Assembly: GCA_019419995.1 (NCBI GenBank)
Contig: JAHZHZ010000007.1
Coordinates: 26,170 to 90,169, forward strand
DNA length: 64,000 nt
DNA from: Clostridiales bacterium
GTDB taxonomy: Bacteria; Bacillota; Clostridia; Christensenellales; Aristaeellaceae
Reading direction: 5' to 3'
Positions 59,057-64,000 of the stretch are shown here, piece by piece. Under the pieces are notes generated by a model. The model searched no databases, was not told the origin of the DNA, and was given only the letters and a program-made list of their open reading frames with translations. Numbering within the stretch: position 1 is the stretch's first letter; every line of letters starts with the position of its first letter. The position numbers were made by a program, and so were the translations under genes.

Positions 59057-61576
59057 TCAGATTTCTTCATCCTGATTCACATCGTCTGTCAAGATCTCTT
59101 GATCCTGTTCCACGACTTCCGGCTCGCTCAGTTCATCCTCATCCGGTTCAGCCTCTGCCCGGGCCACACAGATCACCTTGCTGTCTTCGCCCACACGCAT
59201 CAGCCTCACACCTTGCGTATTTCTGCCCTGTATTGAAATACTGCTCACCGGAGTGCGAATGACTGTACCATCAATTGTAATCAACAACAGATCCTCTTCA
59301 TCGTGTACCAGCAACTGTGCTGCCAGCTTACCGGTTTTTTCCGTAATGTTCATGGCCTTAATGCCCCGGCCACCCCGCTGTTGCAGGCGATATTCCTCGA
59401 TGTCCGTACGCTTGCCATAGCCGTTTTCCGTAATGGAAAGCACCTGTGCGCCCGACTCCACGGCAGCTACGTCAATCACCTCGTCATCGCCCACCAGCTC
59501 AATGGATCGCACACCCATGGCCGAACGTCCAATGGGGCGCAGTTCATCCTCGCCAAAGCGAATGGCCATGCCATTGCGCGTTCCCAACAAAATTTCATCG
59601 CTGCCACCAGTACGGCGCACGCCGATGAGCTCATCGTCATCGCGAAGAACAATCGCGATCAAACCGGCTCGACGCAAGTTTACAAATTCGCTCAGCTCGG
59701 TACGCTTGATGGTTCCCCTGCGCGTCGCCATGACCAGATACTGACCCGACACCTTTTCAACGGGTATAGGCAGCATAGTGGTCACTTTTTCTCCGGGTGC
59801 CAACTGCAACAGATTTACAATGGCAGTTCCTCGGGCTGTGCGTCCTGCCTCAGGTATTTCGTAGCAGTTCATCTGATAGACGCGTCCCCGATTGGTAAAG
59901 AACATCAGGGGATCATGAGTGCTGGTAACATACATTTGCTCCACAAAATCTTCCTCGCGAGTTGTGGTGGCAATTACGCCCTTTCCTCCCCTGCGCTGGG
60001 CGCGATAAGTAGTCTTGGGTAGACGCTTGACATAACCGTAGTGCGTCATGGTAACTACCATGTCCTCTTCCTCAATCAGATCCAGCATGTCGATTTCCCC
60101 ATCCAGCGCGGATATTTCCGTACGTCGGGGATCTGCATACTTGTCCTTGATTTCCAGAATTTCTTCCCTGATAATGCCCAATACCAATTGTTCATCCGCC
60201 AGTACAGCCCGGAAGTATGCGATCTGTTTTTGCAACTCCGCATACTCTGCTTCAATTTTATCCCGTTCCAAGCCCGTCAGACGCTGCAAACGCATATCCA
60301 GGATCGCCTGGGCCTGACGTTCAGATAGCCCAAAGCGCTCCATCAGCCCATTCTTGGCCTCCTGCGCGGTGCGGGATGCACGAATCATGCGGACAACCTC
60401 ATCAATGTTGTCCAAAGCAATCATCAATCCTTCCAGAATGTGGCTTCTGGCTTCAGCTTTGTTCAGATCATAGCGGGTACGCCTGCGGATTACATCCTCC
60501 TGATGCTCAATATAGTGATGAATGATCTGCCGCAGAGAGAGAATTTTAGGCTCTCCATCCACCAGTGCAAGCATAATGGCACCGAAGGTTTCTTGAAGCT
60601 GTGTATGCTTGTAGAGATAATTGAGGACGATGTTGGCATTGACATCGCGCTTAAGTTCAATGACAATGCGCATGCCTCCACGGTCGGATTCATCGCGGAT
60701 ATCGGAGATACCTTCCACCGTCTTTTCATGCACCAGCTCCGCGATCTTTTCAATCAAGCGGGCCTTATTGACCATATAGGGAATTTCCGTGACCACGATG
60801 CGCTGGCGATTTCCGCCCATTTCCTCTATCTCGCTCTTAGCGCGCACTACGATCCGTCCCCGGCCCTCATGATAGGCGTCGTAGATCCCACGCCGCCCCA
60901 GAATTACGCCTCCTGTAGGAAAGTCTGGGCCCTTGACATGCTCCATTAAATCATCCACGCTACAATCCGGGTGTTCAATCATATGCACCACAGCATCGAT
61001 CACTTCACCCAAATTATGCGGAGGAATATTGGTGGCCATGCCTACGGCAATACCCGAGGAGCCATTGACCAGCAAATTGGGAAAACGGCTGGGCATCACG
61101 GCCGGCTGCATCAGTGTTTCATCAAAATTTGGATAAAAATCCACCGTTTCTTTTTCAATATCACGGACCATTTCCAAAGAAATCTTGGAAAGACGCGCCT
61201 CAGTATAGCGCATCGCCGCCGCTCCATCGCCATCCACGGAGCCAAAATTTCCCTGTCCATCCACCAACATATAGCGAATGGAAAAATCCTGCGCAAGGCG
61301 CACCATGGCGTCATAGACAGAACTGTCGCCATGGGGATGGTACTTACCCAAAACATCGCCCACAATACGTGCAGACTTCCTATGGGGCTTGTCCGGGGTT
61401 ACACCCAATTCTGACATGGAATACAATATACGCCGATGCACAGGCTTCAAGCCGTCACGTACGTCCGGCAACGCTCGCGTCACAATAACGGCCATGGCAT
61501 AGGAAATAAAGGAGTGTTTTAGTTCTTCCTCGACATCCAGCGGAAGCAAGGTACCGATATTTTTTTCATCAGCCAC
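59057..61576 (-). CDS. gyrA: DNA gyrase subunit A
   Basis: 839 residues. Breaks and rejoins DNA; catalytic tyrosine Y124 in AAMRYTEARLS. The quinolone-determining residues corresponding to E. coli S83 and D87 are S85 and D89 (HPHGDSSVYDA), i.e. of the susceptible type. GyrA-box QRRGGKG (about residue 530) and the six-blade C-terminal DNA-wrapping domain are present, followed by an acidic tail. Start is GTG with CGGAGG upstream. Follows gyrB by 21 bases in the same unit. Confidence 0.97.
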   Translation of the reverse strand: MADEKNIGTLLPLDVEEELKHSFISYAMAVIVTRALPDVRDGLKPVHRRILYSMSELGVTPDKPHRKSARIVGDVLGKYHPHGDSSVYDAMVRLAQDFSIRYMLVDGQGNFGSVDGDGAAAMRYTEARLSKISLEMVRDIEKETVDFYPNFDETLMQPAVMPSRFPNLLVNGSSGIAVGMATNIPPHNLGEVIDAVVHMIEHPDCSVDDLMEHVKGPDFPTGGVILGRRGIYDAYHEGRGRIVVRAKSEIEEMGGNRQRIVVTEIPYMVNKARLIEKIAELVHEKTVEGISDIRDESDRGGMRIVIELKRDVNANIVLNYLYKHTQLQETFGAIMLALVDGEPKILSLRQIIHHYIEHQEDVIRRRTRYDLNKAEARSHILEGLMIALDNIDEVVRMIRASRTAQEAKNGLMERFGLSERQAQAILDMRLQRLTGLERDKIEAEYAELQKQIAYFRAVLADEQLVLGIIREEILEIKDKYADPRRTEISALDGEIDMLDLIEEEDMVVTMTHYGYVKRLPKTTYRAQRRGGKGVIATTTREEDFVEQMYVTSTHDPLMFFTNRGRVYQMNCYEIPEAGRTARGTAIVNLLQLAPGEKVTTMLPIPVEKVSGQYLVMATRRGTIKRTELSEFVNLRRAGLIAIVLRDDDELIGVRRTGGSDEILLGTRNGMAIRFGEDELRPIGRSAMGVRSIELVGDDEVIDVAAVESGAQVLSITENGYGKRTDIEEYRLQQRGGRGIKAMNITEKTGKLAAQLLVHDEEDLLLITIDGTVIRTPVSSISIQGRNTQGVRLMRVGEDSKVICVARAEAEPDEDELSEPEVVEQDQEILTDDVNQDEEI

Positions 61577-61597
61577 GTTTTTTCATCCTCCGTTTTC

Positions 61598-63535
61598 TTA
61601 AATGTCGAGGTTTGCTACCAGTTTGGCGTTTTGTTCAATAAATTCCTTCCGGGGCTCCACCTGATCCCCCATCAGCAGCGTAAAAAGTTCGTCCGCCGCA
61701 ATAGCATCCTTAAGTTCGACGCGGTACATAATGCGCGTTTCAGGATTCATAGTGGTGTCCCAGAGCTGTTCAGCGCTCATTTCACCCAATCCCTTATATC
61801 TCTGAATATCCGGCTTGGAATCTCGTCCCAGCTCATCCAGCACCTTCTGAAGCTGCGCATCGGAATATACATACTGAGAGTTTTTGCCCTTCGTTACCTT
61901 ATACAGCGGAGGCTGAGCGATGTAAACATAGCCGTTTTCAATCAGCTTGGGCATGAAACGATAGAAGAATGTCAGCATCAAAATCCGAATATGACTTCCA
62001 TCCACATCCGCATCCGTCATGCAGACAATACGATGATAGCGAAGTTTACTCTCATCAAAATCGTTGCCAAAGCCCGCCCCAAAGGCCGTAATCATGGACT
62101 TGATCTCCTGATTGCCCAGAGCCTTATCCATGCGAGTTTTCTCCACGTTCAGAATCTTTCCCCTTAAGGGCAAGATGGCCTGAAAATGCCGGTCTCGGCC
62201 AGACTTAGCACTGCCGCCAGCCGAATCGCCCTCCACCAGAAAAATCTCGCATTTGCTGGGATCTTTTTCAGAGCAATCCGCCAGTTTGCCCGGGAGTGCC
62301 GCCGATTCCAGCGCCGTCTTGCGACGGGTCAGATCGCGAGCCTTTCGAGCTGCCTCCCGCGCTCTGGACGCAGCCAGGCACTTCTCCAACACCGCTCTGG
62401 CCGAAGCAGGATTTTCTTCAAAGTAAGTGGCCAGTTTTTCGGATACCATTCCATCCACCAGGGGGCGCACCTCGGAATTGCCCAGCTTGGTCTTGGTCTG
62501 CCCCTCAAATTGCGGTTCCACCAGTTTCACGGATATCACCGCAGCCAACCCTTCTCTCACGTCCTCGCCTGAGAGATTCTGGTCGTTGGCCTTAAGCATG
62601 CCACTCTTGCGGCCGTAATCATTGACAACCCTGGTCAAAGCATTGCGGAAACCAGCAAGATGTGTGCCCCCTTCGGGCGTATGAATATTGTTGGCAAAGG
62701 TGAATACATTCTCGTTGTAGCTATCGTTCCACTGAAGGGCCACTTCCACCGTAGCGCCATTTTTCGTACCCTCAATATATACCGGCGGTTTGAACAGAGG
62801 CTCCTTGTGCTTATTCAGATATTCTACAAACGAAATGATACCGCCCTCGTAATGATAGCTTTTTTCCAATTTGGGTTCGCAACGCAGATCTGTGAGCGTA
62901 ATGCGTACCCCCTTGTTGAGGAAAGCCATTTCCCGGAAACGAGCTTTGAGAATATCAAATTGAAAATTCCCCGTTTCAAAGATGCCTGGTTCAGGTGTTT
63001 CCCCCGTCTTAACGTCCGGGTAAAAGCGTACGGTAGTACCAGTGCGCGTACCAGCATCGCCCACCACCTTCAGATCGTAGAGAATCTTCCCACGCTCATA
63101 TTCCTGCTGATAGATCTTGCCATCCTGATAAACGTTGACCTGCATATGCCTGGAAAGAGCGTTGACTACCGACGCACCCACGCCATGCAAGCCGCCGGAT
63201 ACTTTATAGCCTCCACCTCCAAATTTTCCACCTGCATGCAGCACCGTCAAACATACCTCTACTGCAGGACGACCCATCTTGGGATGAATGCCCACCGGAA
63301 AGCCACGGCCATTATCACACACCGTGACAGACCCATCACTTTCCAACGTAACCTCAATATGGTCGCAAAAACCCGCCAGAGCCTCGTCGATGGCATTATC
63401 CACAATTTCGTAAACCAGATGATGCAGGCCGCGCTCATCAGTGGAACCAATATACATCCCCGGGCGGCGCCTTACCGCTTCCAAGCCTTCCAGTACCTGG
63501 ATCTGACTTTCATCATAATGATTTTCTTTATGCAT
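61598..63535 (-). CDS. gyrB: DNA gyrase subunit B
   Basis: 645 residues. GHKL ATPase domain (RPGMYIGSTDERGLHHLVYEIVDNAIDEALAG, GRGFPVG, GGLHGVGASVVNALS), transducer and TOPRIM domain (VEGDSAGGSAKSGRDRHFQAILPLRGKILNVEK, DADVDGSHIRIL) and C-terminal QRYKGLGEMSAEQLWDTTM. Intact. ATG has GAGGT 7 to 8 bases upstream. A minus-strand TATAAT lies at 63599-63594. recF is not adjacent, so this is not the common dnaA-dnaN-recF-gyrB origin cluster. Confidence 0.97.
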   Translation of the reverse strand: MHKENHYDESQIQVLEGLEAVRRRPGMYIGSTDERGLHHLVYEIVDNAIDEALAGFCDHIEVTLESDGSVTVCDNGRGFPVGIHPKMGRPAVEVCLTVLHAGGKFGGGGYKVSGGLHGVGASVVNALSRHMQVNVYQDGKIYQQEYERGKILYDLKVVGDAGTRTGTTVRFYPDVKTGETPEPGIFETGNFQFDILKARFREMAFLNKGVRITLTDLRCEPKLEKSYHYEGGIISFVEYLNKHKEPLFKPPVYIEGTKNGATVEVALQWNDSYNENVFTFANNIHTPEGGTHLAGFRNALTRVVNDYGRKSGMLKANDQNLSGEDVREGLAAVISVKLVEPQFEGQTKTKLGNSEVRPLVDGMVSEKLATYFEENPASARAVLEKCLAASRAREAARKARDLTRRKTALESAALPGKLADCSEKDPSKCEIFLVEGDSAGGSAKSGRDRHFQAILPLRGKILNVEKTRMDKALGNQEIKSMITAFGAGFGNDFDESKLRYHRIVCMTDADVDGSHIRILMLTFFYRFMPKLIENGYVYIAQPPLYKVTKGKNSQYVYSDAQLQKVLDELGRDSKPDIQRYKGLGEMSAEQLWDTTMNPETRIMYRVELKDAIAADELFTLLMGDQVEPRKEFIEQNAKLVANLDI

Positions 63536-63599
63536 GAATTTTACCTCGTCAGGCTCCGAAACCGGGCCCTCATAATATTTTTTCTACTATATTATTATA

Positions 63600-63690
63600 C
63601 CACAATTCTGCACTTATATCCAGAGCTTCAGCTTCCTGTATTAAACTTTAACCTGTACTACTTTTGTGCCCTCTGAAGCAAGCTTTTCCC
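63600..63690. other. Intergenic region upstream of gyrB
   Basis: The gap from 63536 to the tRNA at 63970 is 434 bases. This part holds the gyrB promoter region (TATAAT on the minus strand just to its left) and no gene. Confidence 0.5.
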
Positions 63691-63719
63691 TTGACAAGCT
63701 TCCATCTTCGTGGCATAAT
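63691..63719 (+). promoter_or_regulatory. Promoter reading toward the tRNA at the window end
   Basis: TTGACA (63691-63696), 17-base spacer, CATAAT (63714-63719). It points to the pseudo-tRNA and the tRNA at 63970; the leader between is long (about 250 bases). Confidence 0.68.
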
Positions 63720-63794
63720 TAAAGCTGTGTGGCATATAAATTATAAGCACATTTAAGCAGTAGCCGCCAATAATCTTGGCGCATGTGTTTTTAG

Positions 63795-63826
63795 TACGCG
63801 AAAGTTTATCAGTAAACTTTTACGTA
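63795..63826. repeat. Hairpin in the tRNA leader region
   Basis: Perfect 8-bp stem AAAGTTTA (63801-63808) with TAAACTTT (63813-63820) and outer TACG/CGTA pairs after a 2-base bulge. No T-run on either side. Role unknown. Confidence 0.5.
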
Positions 63827-63876
63827 AAGATAATTCTTACATGCTCACGATTTAGGATTGGATAACCATCGCATGA

Positions 63877-63946
63877 ACCCCCGTACCTCACCAGGATAGA
63901 GGGTCCGCCTCCTAAAAATCGAATCGTTCGAATCCTGGAGCCCCAC
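63877..63946 (+). pseudogene. Degenerate tRNA-Arg(CCU)-like sequence
   Basis: The 5' half imitates the intact tRNA 93 bases further on: ACCCCCGTA in place of GCCCCCGTA, a D arm CCTC/GAGG still able to pair, and an anticodon loop CTCCTAA. The 3' half does not fit: anticodon stem TCCGC faces AAATC, the T stem is lost around TTCGAAT, and the end AGCCCCA cannot pair with the 5' acceptor. It looks like a decayed or hybrid copy and should not fold into a working tRNA. Confidence 0.7.
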
Positions 63947-63969
63947 AAAATTGAATATTTTCTGTATAA

Positions 63970-64000
63970 GCCCCCGTAGCTCAGTTGGATAGAGCGGTCG
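63970..64000 (+). tRNA. tRNA, 5' part only (probably tRNA-Arg), cut by window edge
   Basis: GCCCCCG acceptor strand, TA, D stem GCTC, loop AGTTGGATA, D stem GAGC and the beginning of the anticodon stem. The window ends before the anticodon. The isotype is inferred from the pseudo-copy with CCT anticodon just upstream, so it is uncertain. Confidence 0.8.

Noticed and set aside
1..64000. CRISPR arrays, insertion sequences, prophage or integrase genes
   Set aside because: No regularly spaced repeats, transposase, integrase or phage structural genes were found in the window.

Overview
The window is a 64 kb stretch of a Gram-positive, low-to-moderate GC Bacillota chromosome, most likely an anaerobic Clostridia member. 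Support: a spore protease gene (gpr) divergent from rpsT as in spore formers, a SCIFF ranthipeptide precursor with its radical SAM maturase, type III glutamine synthetase, an iron-sulfur L-serine dehydratase, feoB with its small Cys-rich partner, CdaA/CdaR, strong AGGAGG ribosome sites and TTGACA-17-TATAAT promoters. A more exact placement (for example Christensenellales-like, from the secreted-protein signal peptides) is only a guess. No prophage, transposon, CRISPR array or rRNA operon is visible; almost everything is core or housekeeping sequence with small accessory insertions.

Layout. 1-7.6 kb: end of feoB, a MATE exporter, a YjdF-like membrane protein, then the SCIFF peptide/maturase pair with a PLP decarboxylase coupled to it. 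7.8-12.2 kb: two tRNA-Ser genes, an MsrAB lipoprotein, a QueD-like protein with an added zinc ribbon, a PerR-type regulator under a perfect Fur-type box, and an M18 aminopeptidase. 12.2-15.8 kb: a co-oriented run of sugar-epimerase-like protein, DUF3783 protein, NUDIX, L-serine dehydratase and a Cys-rich mini-protein. 15.8-21 kb (minus): Mrp/NUDIX, then a polar amino acid ABC importer followed by a CntK-like (histidine racemase type) enzyme and a putative immunity-like protein. 21-32 kb: a second MATE, an L,D-transpeptidase, a RadC-like protein, glnN, rpiB, an unknown secreted protein and a ThiY/SsuA-type ABC importer. 32-41 kb (minus): birA, queH, a lipid kinase, a phosphoesterase, two tandem uracil-DNA glycosylases, a VanW/G5 protein, rarA and rpsT. 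41-50 kb: gpr, a self-regulating XRE/membrane protein pair, an iron alcohol dehydrogenase, the cdaA-cdaR c-di-AMP module, an orphan MsmK-type ATPase and a CAT-like acetyltransferase. 50-64 kb: bioY under a BirA-type operator, a GNAT, a rearranged ribosomal block (rplJL, then rpmG-secE-nusG-rplKA), tig-clpP-clpX, gyrB-gyrA, and a tRNA pseudogene next to the start of an intact tRNA at the window edge.

The genes link in several circuits that can be read from the DNA: BirA (31979-32947) probably controls bioY through the inverted repeat at 50657-50691; the PerR-type protein probably controls itself through 10594-10608; the XRE protein probably controls itself through two copies of one operator (42364-42383 and 42409-42428); L10 probably controls rplJL through the leader and attenuator at 54736-54930.

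The least ordinary items are the SCIFF-decarboxylase coupling, the CntK-like racemase tied to an amino acid importer without the rest of a metallophore pathway, the QueD-like/zinc-ribbon fusion without its usual cysteine, the permuted rplJL block, and the twin-operator XRE locus. None can be proven new from sequence alone.
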